DNA from: Apiosordaria backusii
Lineage: Eukaryota; Ascomycota; Sordariomycetes; Sordariales; Lasiosphaeriaceae
Length of the DNA: 64,000 nucleotides
Reading direction: 5' to 3'
Assembly (NCBI GenBank): GCA_030549205.1
Contig: JAUKTV010000002.1
Span: 1,426,001-1,490,000 of the forward strand
Part shown: one piece after another, positions 40,799-52,165 of the stretch
Layout of the letters: every line of letters begins with the position of its first letter
Numbering within the stretch: the stretch's first letter is position 1
Notes under the pieces: generated by a model
What the model was told of the DNA's origin: nothing
Seen by the model: only the letters and a program-made list of their open reading frames with translations
Databases searched by the model: none
Position numbers and translations under genes: made by a program

Positions 40799-41155
40799 CG
40801 TGGGCAATGAATAGCAGTTTGCTTGATCTTAATTGTTTAGAGGTGGAAGTCGGTGAGATTCGCGAGCTTGGGAGTGTTTGTTTGGGTAGGGTAGGTAAGG
40901 ATAGTTAAGCGGAGGAAAGTTTGCGTCATGGCCGAGCCCGACATCGAGGATGGAAGTTGCTCAGCGGGAAGGAACGTACCTTATTGGTGATCACGTGGAA
41001 CACAGGAAAGGGAAAGATTTCAAGTCACAGCTCTGCATTCAATCCATTCCAGACTACCTACGTAGTGTGGACCGGGAATCATGGCGAGAATACCTCGCTA
41101 TATCGTTCCGATACAGCCCAACCAAACGAGACTCCATAGGCATCAGTAACGCCCA
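40799..41155. other. intergenic, nothing recognised
   Basis: Promoter of the coiled-coil protein gene and 3' end of the next gene. Confidence 0.5.
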
Positions 41156-41837
41156 CTAGCAATTGCCCTCACTGCCCTTGGGGAAACGGACAACAGTGCT
41201 CCACTTGTCCTTCTTATAGGATACCTGCCCCTTCACCTTCATCACCCCAGCACAGTTGTCGAGGACCGTCTGCGCGCCATCGGCAATCTGTTCCCAGTCA
41301 AGCTCCTTCGAGATGGTGTCCTCATTGCACCAATAAATGGCAGAATCCCACGAACAGCTCACACGGCCGCAGTTCTTAGGACCGGGTCCGTTCTTGGCTT
41401 TACCCGTCACGCCACGGAGATAGTGGATTCCCCATTTGATCGCCAGGATATTGGCCATGTCAGTCTTGATTTTGCAGTCAATCTCTACATCGTCAAGGGC
41501 AGTGCGTGTGGCGTTGATATCAGCTGGCAGCGTGGCCCGGAACGTCGCGTTCCAGCCGGGGTAAGCGGCCTCCATCTTGGCAATGGCCTGCTCGATAGTG
41601 CCCGTGACAGTGGACTTTGCGCCGTCGGGATTGTTGGGGTTGATGGGTAGGTCCCAGGAGAGGTCGACAATAGTGAAGTCATCGACGTCGTCAAGAGCTT
41701 GACCGAGGACCGGAGGGGCGGCGTGGACGAGCTGGGTTCAAGTTCCATGATCAGTCATGTATCAACTGTGAGAGGGGAAGGGGGCATACACCAGACAGCA
41801 CCAGAAGGCTGGGGATTAGGGTGACTATGGAAAACAT
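41156..41837 (-). CDS. small secreted cysteine-containing protein, 207 aa
   Basis: Exons 41837-41790 and 41731-41156, 58-nt intron (GTATGC..CTGAT..ACCCAG), phase 0. The splice completes the signal peptide: MFSIVTLIPSLLVLSG joined to LVHAAPPV. The mature protein has Cys in DCKIK, NCGRVSCSWDSAIYWC, DNCAG and the final GNC. The NCGRVSCSWDSAIYWCNED block resembles a motif common in small secreted proteins of plant-associated and saprotrophic ascomycetes. Two NAT/NATR sequons are present. No enzymatic motif. Effector-like or cell-surface role cannot be distinguished. Confidence 0.8.
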
Positions 41838-42491
41838 TATGCACGGATTTGTGAGTTTGAGTTGCTTTCTTCGGTTGTAAACGAGAGTGGTGACTGTTGC
41901 TATGAAGAGGATAGTCAAGCAGTGTGGAAGACCACAAATATATACTTGCCCAATCATGGGCTTGATGGCTCCTGCCAGGAGCACCTTATCACCACTTGCC
42001 TCGTATCTGGTAGTGAGTGACAATTTCCTAAAGGTTCCGGCCGCAAAGCTCCATGGCTGCTCCCCCGATTACTTTGTTGGAGCACCGTCAGGTTAGTGAA
42101 AGACTCGACACGTGCACTCCCCTCTCCAACTTCGGACGTATATCGTCCCTACTTTCAGACGACGAGGTGGCTGTGGGTCTTATCGTTTTGGCCCGATGTC
42201 ATTTGAAAGACTATCCCGCACCAAGACCAGTGCCGTGTAGCAATACCTTGATATAGATCAGCTGCTGCGGCATTTTGATTCACGGTTGAGACGGGTGTTT
42301 CAACCACTCACGTACCAGTTTGTCCGATGACTTTGCCGATGGTATGCACTAGTTGTTGAATTGTTCTTTTGATTGACAAAGGAAATATTGTACATGTGCA
42401 GTATGTAAGTTATTGTGGGTAATCACCCCCCCCCCCCGTCACACCATTTCAATACATCATCTCCAGCCGCCTTTTTGACGGACGGCTCTGT
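41838..42491. other. intergenic, nothing recognised besides poly-C
   Basis: Promoter side of the secreted protein gene and 3' flank of the KDEL protein gene. Confidence 0.5.
42426..42437 (+). repeat. poly-C tract, 12 nt
   Basis: Twelve C residues just 3' of the KDEL-protein gene. Confidence 0.7.
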
Positions 42492-43501
42492 TTAGAGCTC
42501 ATCCTTGACAGCCTTAGTAGCCTCCTTGGCAGCTTCGGTGGCTTCCTTGACAGCCTCCTTAACAGATTCCTTGACCTCCTCAGTCACGGCGGGCTTCTCA
42601 GCTTCCGCGGTCTTGGCCTCGGCCTCGGCCTGCGAAGAGCTCTCGACTGGGTCAACATCATCCGTCTCGCCGTCCTTCAACTTCACCACCTGAGCCAACA
42701 GGCTGAACTCAATGTCACGCTCGCCCTTGGACCTCTGGGGCTTGCTGTGGTAGATGGGGTAGCCGATGACACCACCGTTCTTGGCCTGCCCGCTGTACTT
42801 GGCGAGATCCAACATCTCATCTGTTGGCACAACAAAACTTAGCATCCACTGTGTCATCAAGAAAGCATATGAGCTATAGGAGGAGAGAACATACCATCAC
42901 ACCCACTGTCCTCACCCAACCACAGAGGCAGAGTCTCATAGACGGCGCCCGGCGCGAAGATGACCACTCTTCTGTCATCCTTCACTCTGAATTCAGGGGT
43001 GGGCTCCTTTGGGACCGGCACCTGCTTGAACACTCTGGTTCCTGGTTGAGGTCTGGCAAAGAGCGCAAAGAGCCCCGATCCAGGGAGTTCCTTGCGCTCC
43101 TGCTCCTCAATCCATTCCCTCACCTTGAGGGGGACAGTCTCGTAGTCCATCTTGAGGATATTCCGGTCGTAGCCGTGGTTGTCGATACCGTCCCAGCCAC
43201 CAGGGTACTCCCGCTCGGCAAAGACATCCTTGAGGGCGTCGCGCCATGGGAGCAAGCCGAGGGGTGGGTTCTGAGCCAAGTCGTCGAGCTTGAACTCCTC
43301 AGCCTTGAAGGAGCGCTGAACCTGGCAGGTGGCTTCGTACTTCGCGGCGCGGGAGGACTGGAATGGATTGGGCCATTTCCAGTTTGGCATGGGCGAGGGC
43401 TTGCCAGGCAGGCGCTTCTCGGTGTCTGGCTGGTTGGGGCCGATGGCGGTGGTGGTGGAGGCGAGAAAGCTCGCGGCCAGCATCCAGGAGTCGACCTTCA
43501 T
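42492..43501 (-). CDS. ER-resident protein with signal peptide and C-terminal KDEL, 311 aa
   Basis: Exons 43501-42895 and 42820-42492, 74-nt intron (GTATGT...CCAACAG), phase 1. The start ATG at 43501 gives signal peptide MKVDSWMLAASFLASTTTAIG. Residues about 30-200 form an unrecognised domain rich in Trp/Pro (PNWKWPNPF, LLPWRDALKDVFAEREYPGGWDG, VVIFAPGAVYETLPLWLGEDSGC). Exon 2 adds DEMLDLAKYSGQAKNGGVIGYPIY, then a 55-residue Glu/Ala/Lys helix built of repeated VKEAVKEATEAAKEATKAV, and ends exactly in KDEL. Signal peptide plus C-terminal KDEL is the classical luminal ER retention code. The gene is therefore predicted to act in the ER lumen; the enzymatic or chaperone role is unknown. Confidence 0.85.
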
Positions 43502-43928
43502 TTTGCCGGTGGTATGGTGGTTTGATGGTGGTGAAGTCTGTGAAGAGGAAACAAAGATCGAAAACCCGCGGGTCAGGAAGGGGGCCTCAAGTAAATAAGA
43601 GCAGACACAACAAGCCGAAAAGGACACAAGTCTCCATTAGCGGCACCGGCCATGATCTCCATCGTCCGGCTCTATCTGGCCCAATTCATGCTGGTGTTCC
43701 AAACAAAAAAAAAGTTGTCGTGTTGTCCTCCGGAGTGGTGTTCCGAATTTCCAGATTTGATGAAGTTCCGGCAGGGTTGATTGGGGAAATGTGGGGGAGA
43801 TGCGGGGAGAGTCAGGGAGCCCTGCCGAGAACCCCGACAACCCTGGCTCATCCCCGCAATGTTCGTCTTGGCATTGACCACCGAATCCACCCATCGCATC
43901 GCCCAACGTTACACTGGCCTACACTGGG
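43502..43928. other. intergenic, nothing recognised
   Basis: Promoter side of the KDEL protein gene; small frames only. Confidence 0.5.
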
Positions 43929-44220
43929 CTACTCCAAGAACAAGTCACGACGATTCTCTTCAACCGCAGCCTCATTGATCTGATAGTACGATCTGATCGA
44001 ATTCGACTTCCAATCCGGCACCCAGGACGGCAACCCCGGCAGAGCCTTTGGAAACCTCGAATAACACAGCACATCCACCCTGCCCGAAATCTCATTGGCA
44101 ATCATTCTCCTCACCACCTCCGTCATGATGATCTCGCTCGTCTTCTCCTCGCTGTCCATATCCTCGAAATCAGGCTTGATCCCCAACGCCTCCGCATCAA
44201 CCGCCAACCGGAGAGGGGGG
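43929..44220 (-). pseudogene. HET-domain protein gene fragment
   Basis: An open stretch encodes LAVDAEALGIKPDFEDMDSEE, then IIMTEVVRRMIANEISGRVDVLCYSRFPKALPG with LPSWVPDWKSN. This is the region downstream of the HET blocks in HET proteins (compare TWVPTW/SWVPDW in the intact gene at 26120-28433). The 5' half with YxALSYVWG is missing. Upstream in another frame lies a short ATG-initiated stretch (MSVKKLKTIAQTL, to 44419) that could be a replacement 5' exon or chance. I read it as a truncated copy. Confidence 0.5.
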
Positions 44221-44419
44221 TGGTGAAGAGGCGGCAGATAAGGGGTGGGTGCTCATCATCGTTATTGTCATCTACTTGGAGGTTCGGTCTAGATGCTGAC
44301 TCGGGGTGGAGCTCCAAAAACGAATTTCTGTCTTGGGTTTGTCTACCTAGTTTGGCGGCAGTGTGGTAGTTAAAGGCGCGGAGCGTTTGCGCGATGGTTT
44401 TAAGCTTTTTGACTGACAT

Positions 44420-45195
44420 TTTTGCTGTTTTTACTATTGTTCTGTTTCTGAAATGTGACACGAGAAGAATATGTGTGTAGGTGTCAGAGATTTGAATGTC
44501 TTTCCCAGTCTTTAAATAGTCATCTCTGCCCCAAAAGGAAATGCGGCGTTAAGGCCAAGAGAAGATTCACCTAAAAGTCATAATTCCCAGCTGCGTTAGG
44601 CTTATTGATTATCTAGTGCAAGGGTCTGTCAATAGCTCTCCTTGAAATCGTGACCATTGAGACCAAGCGAGACCAAAACGTGTGTGCCATATTTAGGGTA
44701 GTTTGTGCTTTCGAACAACAAAGATGTTTTCTTACGTAAGGTAAGTTGGTGTGGCAACGAAGATGATAATTGTAAACAAAGTGCCAGGTGGATAAAGGGG
44801 CTCGGGGATTCAGGGGTAAAGCTGCGGCAATACCTAAGAAAGTCCGGCGGCTGATGCTTCCCATCCGCTCACAAGTATATCACGCTATATGTACTTCGTT
44901 AGCGATATATGCCAACCTTTATATATAAAAGAAATGCCCTCGAGAGCTTATTAAATTAACAACAGTTCCCCTCAGAAGAACACTTCTTTTCACAGGAACA
45001 GTTCCCTGAGCGGAACAAATCTTTATTGACTCACAGTTCCCACAGGGCAATAGTTCTTCAGGCCTGACCCTGCCAGCAATGCTGGTATTCAACAATTCTT
45101 CTGTTATTGCGCTAACCCCTCCCTCTATGTTTCAGTACCCCGACCTAATCTATTACACACTTAGGCAACATCACCACCGGGCCGATGCTCTCATA
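44420..45195. other. intergenic, AT-rich with short repeated motif
   Basis: AT-rich around 44870-44950 (GATATATG, TATATATAAAAG). No coding signal. Confidence 0.5.
44962..45041 (+). repeat. three ACAGTTCCC motifs at about 36-nt spacing
   Basis: ACAGTTCCC at 44962-44970, 44998-45006 and 45033-45041. The middle copy is part of the palindrome GGAACAGTTCC. Located just 3' of the NACHT-ankyrin pseudogene. Confidence 0.6.
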
Positions 45196-48100
45196 CTAGC
45201 CCGATTCAGAAGAATCAGAATCAGACCAGTAGTCTGCTTCATCAGTTTGCACTTGAATTACCTGGTCAGAAGACGGTGTGCTGATATCACTTTCTGTCTC
45301 TCCTTCGTCCTCCTCATGAGTTTCTTCTGAATCAAGATCAAACTCTACTCCACTATCCATGAGCTCCCATTCGTTGACCGCTGGGAAGAATTCTCCTCTG
45401 TACGAGAAACATTTGGTGCAAAGCCATAGACGAGCGCTAAAGTAGCCCAGACCAACGATGGTCTGATGAAAAATTAGCATGTCGGGTCTCAAAACTCTGC
45501 CACTTTGAACATGGTGGTTTGAATACGTACGTATAGACACAGGTAACACATCTCCCCGTGAACCTTTGCCTTGCGAGAAAAGTGGTCTTCTGGGTCCCAC
45601 CCCCGCTCCTCCTTGTCTTCTTGCACTGTTTTGTTTCGCTTTGGTGTCAACAAGTTGATCACCTCCGGACTTGCACCATGATACCAAGCTAGTCTCAAAG
45701 CTGACCAATCTTGTCGATGATGGCACTTGCCAGTCGGCCAGAGATCCGCACCCTCTTGCAATAGAAGTCGCACCACGTTTTCCAAGTCACCAGTTTTATC
45801 ATTCCAGCGGTCACAGCTCCGGAGAGCCCACATGAGAGGGGTCCATCCGTCTCGATCGGGCTCATTCACCAGTTGCTTGTTTGTTTGCCTGAGGACCGAT
45901 AAGATAACGTTAACCCTGCTACTGGCGACGGCCGTATGGAGGGTAGTTTGCCTAAGCTTATCCCTCACGTATGGGTCTGCCCCCCTGGCCAGCAGGTTGT
46001 AGACGTGCTCTGTGGTGTGGAAGGCTGCAAAGTAAATCGGCCGACACCCGCTCAAGGTTTCTGTGTGAACATCGTCGTCTGCTGCTTTATCCAGAATGAA
46101 TTGCAACAGTTCGGGGTTGCCTTGCAGGCAAGCAGCGTGCAGTACGGTATGGAAATATATCCCGCCCCGTTTTGACACATCGGCTCCAGCCTCCTCGATA
46201 AGATACCGGACAACCTCGCCATAAGCTGCGTCTCCAATGTCGAATACATGATAAGCCAAAGCCGCTTACAATGGTAGGCCGTAAAGCGGATCTTCCCAAT
46301 TTACATTTCCGCCGTTTAGCACCAGGAACCTGATCTTGTCGATGTCTGCTCGACAGCAGGCCTCGTGCAGCGGCCCTCCGAACTTGGCGCCGGTTATGTT
46401 AATTTGCGCCTTGGCCGACACGAGGTACTTGGCGATCTCGAATTTACCCTCTTTGATAGCATATCTAAGTGCGGTGTATCCATCTTTCTCGCAGATTTCG
46501 AGGTCAACTCCTCGCTTGACAAGCATCTTTGCGAGGTCGAGAACCGGAGATTCGTTCTCGAGAAGCTCGTGGAGTGCTGTGTTACCTTTTGCGCACTGAG
46601 CATTCATGTCGGGGTTGTACTCAAGCAGAACTTTCAGCGTCTGATCACTTTTGACACGATCAACGGCCAAATGCAAAACTGTCCGTTTGGCGGGGGTCCT
46701 CGCCTTGATGCTGGCACCGGCCTCTAAAAGAGCTCGCGCGATCTCGTGGCGCTCCAAACAGACCGCAGCGAGAAGTAGAGTGAAGTTTGCATCCCAGGCA
46801 CCAGGAAACTCATAGGTAACCTCGGTATTGGCGCCACGGGATGTCAACAACTGAACGCTTTCCAGGGACAATCCATTAAAGGCGGCAATGTATAAAACGG
46901 TGCCAACTTCACAAGCGAGTTCCATGTCTGCACCTCTGTCCAGGAGCGCTCTGATACAATCAGGGTGGCCATTTGCATAATGTAATGGTCCCCATGGTGA
47001 ATCAGCCAGATGGACCTGGTCGGGATCGGCACCTGCATCTAGAAGAAGCTGCACGATGTTGATCTTCCCATTCCAGCATGCCCTGTGAAGCGCGGGTCGT
47101 CCTTTGCCAGTTTGTTTGACATCTGCTCCCCTCTGGATCAGAAGTTCGACAGCTGCAAAGAAGCCTTGTTCTACCGCAAGTTCAAAAGGGCTACCAGTAT
47201 CGTTTTGTCCACCTAGGGTGTTGACATCGGCACCACGATCGAGGAGAAGCTTAACCATCTCCAAACTATTCTTATGCTTTGTAGTAACTGCTTTGCATAG
47301 CGGGTGGACCAGGTCCGTTCCGGACACGCAAGCCCCGCGGTTCAGAAGCAGCTCTGCCGTTCTAAGCCTGCCCATTTAGGCTGCAAAGGCCAGACTGGTC
47401 CGACCTTCATGATGGGTTTCGATGCTTGCTCCGTAATCAAGCAAGAGCAAGGCGCATATATTGTAGGAATCACAACAGGCCCAAGCCAAAGCTGAATAAT
47501 GCCCCGATAAAGATATTGGGGCTTCGGCGCCTGTTATCTCGGCCCCAGATTCCAATAGCTCTTTTAGCACCTGATACTGTCCAAACACTGCGGCGGTCTG
47601 GAGTGCGTTTTTCTTGCGACCATCCTTCCATTCAAGGCCAGCACCACCCCTAATAAGGGTCTTCACAGCCTCCGCGCTACCGGACCTCACAGCTGCATAT
47701 AAAGCAGTCTGTAACAGATGTCGAGTATCTCGATAATGTAAGTCTTGGCCATGATCCAAGAGAATCTTGATGGTATTGGCATAACCGCCAGCCGCAGCAC
47801 AAAAGAGCGGAGAGGGAAACTGGTCAGTCTTCTTTAACTCGACAGATGATTGTCCTTGTAACAACCTTTGAAGGAGGCTGTTCTCTCCGGCCCATACTAC
47901 TCGACATATAACTGAGTCAGGGTATTGGACGGTTGTTGTCTCGTGTCGGTTTTGGTTTTTAATGTATCCAAGCAGAGTCTCAATGACGCCGAACTCGGCT
48001 GCACAAGCTACTGCGTCCATCGAGTTCATAATTGCATCAACTGAATAGGTGTGTGGTGCTGTGAGCAAAGTTGTCACGACCTGGCTGTGTCCCATTCGAG

Positions 48101-50640
48101 CCGCCTCGCAGAGAGCATCGTCCAACATCTGGTTTGTCCCCGGCGCGATGGGAAGACCAGAGAGTAGCTCTCCCACGAGGCCATTGAACCCAAGGTAAGA
48201 CGCCACTGGGAGGGCATCTAAGTATGACTTGTTAGACCGAAGGTGAGACGGGGAAAGAATCCCATTCGCGCTGAACCATGCTCCCAATCCTTTCATATTC
48301 CGGAAGAAGAGCGAAAGCTCTTCCGGGGGCGGGCTGCTGTCACCCCCATTTAGGTACCCCAAACGGTAATGGGCTGGCCATTACTGAATGGCGTATGAAA
48401 GGAGATCATGTCTGCTACTGAGAAAGACCTGCGAGATTCTCTGGCTACCAAGGTGCGACACGATTCGCTCGGTAATCTCTGGTAGGTTCAGGTATTGTAG
48501 ACATACTCTGGCAATCTCTTTGTGGTCGTTGGTGGGTGAAGATAGCGCATACCAGTCACTCTCTGTCTTGGTTTTTGAAAAATATTTCCGGACCCACGGC
48601 TGACGAAATCTGACCTCGCCAGTCCGGAAGTCCAACAAAGGGCCAAAGATTTCGGTCATGACTGACTTGATGTCGAGGTACTGGACTTTTGAAGGTCCGA
48701 GAGCAAGAGCAGAAGCGAGCTCCCGAGGATTGAGAGCCCTCATAGAGCGCATAATCCATAAAAGCATCCTTCGACCACCCAGGTGTTGGAATGCAGGAAC
48801 CCGCTGTAATATCCTTCCACAGAGTTTGAATCGTGAGTCGGGTGGGTGCAACATGGTGATTTCGTCGACTAGAGAATGCTTGTTATCCCATTTTGTGACC
48901 CGCAGCCAGTCATGCACAATGTGGTAGAGCTCCTGATCAGGCCAACAGGCCATGAGCAACGACCGAACGTCGGGTAAACAGGTTTCAAGCTCCGGACGAT
49001 CTTGAACTAGCTGTTCGGAGTTAGGATCATCCCCCATGTCCCCAATAACGTACTTGGATGTTAGCAAAGTGATCCAGGGGTATGTTTTTTGCCCCTTCTT
49101 CAGCGCCTTATGAATCCGGGTGCAATTCTGAGTTGCGATCAAGACCTTGAAGTACATCTCGCATTGCGCCGCAATCGACACTAGTTGCGAAAGAAACCAC
49201 TCGCACGACGTCGGTTCGCACTCATCAAGCCCATCGAGAATCCAGGTCATCATTGCCGCGGGGCCGCAGTCGAGTCTTACGCTGTTAAGAAGGAAGAACG
49301 CATCGGCCTCTGTCAGGGAGTCCCCGAGCAGCGGTGGCTCAAACGCAGGAGCGTGTATTGTGGACGGATTTGTCCCGCGATTGCCGAGAATCTGGCCTAA
49401 AAATGCGGTAGCCATCCCCCTGATGTTGTTCCGTCGACAGTCGTGACGGTCAAACTTGAAGTAGAGGGTCATCTCCCTTCCAATGGATCCAGGATACCTG
49501 ATCTCGGACAGTTTGGAACAAGCATACTCAGCATCATCGGACACACCTGAGGATCTATGGAGGTGTAGAATTCCAAATCCTTCCCGACGGGTCCAATCTT
49601 GAAAGTCAGAGTTGCCGCGCATCCATTTCTCTGAGCCTGAGTCCTGACTTCGTATTTTCAGGGGCCACGGCGGAGGAGCCTGAGACTCGATTGCCTCATT
49701 TAGATCTTTGAACATGTCCATTGGACCTGAGACTAAGCGTGGTTGTAGTCAGCATGGTGTTATCCAGCAATGCTTCCAAGTGACCATGTCGAGATCAGCA
49801 CTTACAGGAGCGCACTCGATCGAGCCTCGAGTTCAGCGCTGTAGCAATACCACCAATGACAGCTTCTTCGGTCATGGATCTGAATGGATTGCGTATCCCA
49901 AGGCAGTGTTCCGTGGCAACTCCGAAGGTCGCTGTCGTTTGATCACACATCTGGCTCTCTGTCGTTAACCCAAGGCTCAGCCTAAGGGGTGTTGAAAGAC
50001 CTGAGCACAACTTACCCCGATTCTTAGCATGCGCGTGGAATACACATTGACAGCTGCCGCCTGAGTCAACATGTTTGTCTGCAAAAACTCGCCAGTAATC
50101 GCTGAAATTGGCTTGATGAGCCGTCGAGTGTCCCGAGCCGTAACTGTAGCGGAGCCCTTGTCTCTCAGGAACCTGTTGACTTCTGTCTCCAGAGCCTGAA
50201 CGTCCTGCCACCTGTGAGGAGTACCGACAAAGACCTGTGTATTGTGTCGCCGCAGGTTAAATTGCTGGCAAAAACAAAAGAGCACAGGCTGCTTGACATG
50301 GGGGGTGGCGATTGGCATACTAGAAGACGTGTAGATGCCTTGATATCTGCAAACTTTGCATTGTGCATGCTTGCTTGGATCAGCAGCTCCTTGACAATCA
50401 AGCCACCAAGATCCACGGCGAGAAAGACAATAGGTCGCGACTGTTGCCAAGTCAGTATACTAAGTGTTGGGTGACTGAAAATCTTCCCCGGGTAAACTTG
50501 CCTGATTTCTGCCCCCTTTCTCGTCAGATATCAAAGACAGAAGTCTAGTCGCTTCGCGTTGAATGGCTTGGCGGGTGCAGAGGCCGTCGACAGTTGGGAT
50601 TTCCTCGGCGTAGTGAAAAGGTATAAACCTGATTGATTGA
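45196..50640 (-). pseudogene. NLR-like gene (alpha/beta-hydrolase-like, NACHT, ankyrin repeats) with three in-frame stops
   Basis: Reconstructed exons: upstream of 50502 (5' end unclear), 50440-50321, 50234-50016, 49950-49806, 49732-45531, 45462-45196. N-terminal part: TRQAIQREATRLLSLI, SRPIVFLAVDLGGLIVKE and VFVGTPHRWQDV, the esterase-like domain common at NLR N-termini but with Asp where GHSxGG has Ser. NACHT part: Walker B ILDGLDEC intact, but Walker A region (ILHLHRSSGVSDDAEY) lacks the GxGK(S/T). Then about 15 ankyrin repeats (for example MVKLLLDRGADVN, ARALLEAGASIKA) and an acidic tail. The 4.2-kb fifth exon is one continuous frame interrupted by TAA at 48381-48383, 47376-47378 and 46266-46268, each in mid-domain with sequence resuming in the same frame. 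Donor after 50502 is GC (CAG|GCAAGT). The 5' coding start is not found. Best read as a decayed NLR. Confidence 0.8.
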
Positions 50641-51080
50641 CCTACGGTTGGATTTACCCCCCATGTTTGCTCTCTGGAGGTGTGGAAACCGTGGACAGCA
50701 ACAAGACTGGGAACAAGAAATGGTTAGTTGTGAGTTTTTTCACACGGCACTTAGCATCATGTATGGTTCAACTTGCTCCAAATGGGCGTGTTTGGATTCC
50801 CCCATGGATTCAATGTCGTCATTCATGGTCGGCTTTCTGTGCAAGATGCGATACTGTTGATGGTCGATTTTTTGTTGCTGTCTAACCGAGGCGTTGATGC
50901 GCTGGATACAACTCGGAGAGCCCACGGGTATATGTAGGGCAAAGGCCTGTTGTGCCTTATACAAACGAAACGACGTTCACTGTGCCTTGCAAACGAATCG
51001 ACGTTCGGGCCCAAGCCAGGCGTCTTTGCCGAGGATTTGATCTGAATTCAAGATACGTACGTATCAACTAGAGGCCTGAA
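50641..51080. other. spacer between divergent NLR and S8 pseudogenes
   Basis: The missing 5' ends of both pseudogenes should lie here, but I see no matching coding sequence; probably eroded. Confidence 0.4.
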
Positions 51081-52165
51081 TATGGTGGCAACAAACTTGA
51101 TAGGTCCACAAATTTATTGCCGGTAAAGTCGTCGCCGGAGCTACTTTTGACTGAGACGAGCCGGACGAGAACGGCCCAAGCCCCTACTTCATCTCCGCCA
51201 ACGGTCACGGCACAGTCATGGTAGATATGATCTGCCGTGTTTGTCCAACAGCCAAGCTTTACCTCTTCAAGCTGGAAACGCATCTGTCTCAGGGCCCTCT
51301 CGCTGATGGGCAAACGCACAACCAGATCGTTGCCAGAAGCGCCACCCAGGTACGTGCCCCCTCAATAGGTGCCTGCCCCCTAGCCCCATACTAACAATCC
51401 ACCAGTCAATAGACGCAGCGGTAGCCCGCCGGGTAGACATCATATCCATCTCCTGGACCGTCAAAGCCCAAGGAACGTGACCGCGACGCTGACCTCAAGG
51501 ACCTTGGTGACGCCATCGAGCGTGCCCTCGACATCGGAATTTTCGTCTTCTGCGCCGCAGGTGGCGCAGGTAACTTCTCCCACGAGGAGTACCCATACGA
51601 GTTTGACCGCAATCGGATCATTCGTATTGGTGCCGCCACTGGCGACGGGCGACCATGGGAGAGATCAGGCGATTCCCACAGGTTAAACTTCATCTTCCCT
51701 GGCTATTCCGTAGTGTCAAGGCACTCTCCCGTTCATATTGGCAACACAATACCCACCGAGCCACTTCCAAGAAAACACCGGGTTGTGAGTTGCCACCGCA
51801 CTGGCAGCGGGATTGGCGGCGTTGGTGTTGCATTGTGTGAGGCTGGCTGCTATTGTTAGTGAAAACGAAAAAGAACGGGCAAAGAGGAATAGTTCTGGCT
51901 CTCAAGGCGTGGTGGTCAACGGACTTGGGACAGCAACTCCGGTGGTGTCTACCCCAGTCGAGGCTGCGAGGTTGAACAGTCTCAAAGACTACCGGAATAT
52001 GAAGTCGGTGTTCCAGAAGATTGGTGTGGACAGGGAGATTGGGAAGTTTATTGAGGTATGGGAGTACCTTGAGGGCCCTACGGCTGCGTTGGGGAGCGGT
52101 GGGGCGGCTACATGTAAGGCGTGGGAAATTGTGACGAATTTGGCGGTCAGGTTTGTTTCTTCGAT
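51081..52165 (+). pseudogene. subtilisin-like (S8) serine protease pseudogene
   Basis: Pieces in different frames spell a fungal S8 domain: VVAGATFD, stop TGA at 51152-51154, DEPDENGPSPYFISANGHGTVM (catalytic His motif NGHGTVM), CPTAKLYLFKLE, a 56-nt intron (51350-51405), VARRVDIISISWTVK, an extra A at 51463-51465 that shifts frame, DLKDLGDAIERALDIGIFVFCAAGG, and a further shift with TGA at 51786-51788. The last sits exactly where the catalytic Ser motif (TGSSVATA) is expected, followed by VATALAAGLAALVLHCVRLAAI. A C-terminal helical region (ARLNSLKDYRNMKSVFQKIG, then WEYLEGPT) completes the family pattern. At least three lesions and loss of the nucleophile make it a pseudogene. Such S8 domains are frequent partners of fungal NLRs. 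Confidence 0.75.

Noticed and set aside
48381..48383. UAG-to-UGG type A-to-I editing as explanation for stops in the NLR frame
   Set aside because: All three stops are TAA, which would need two edits each; pseudogenisation is simpler.
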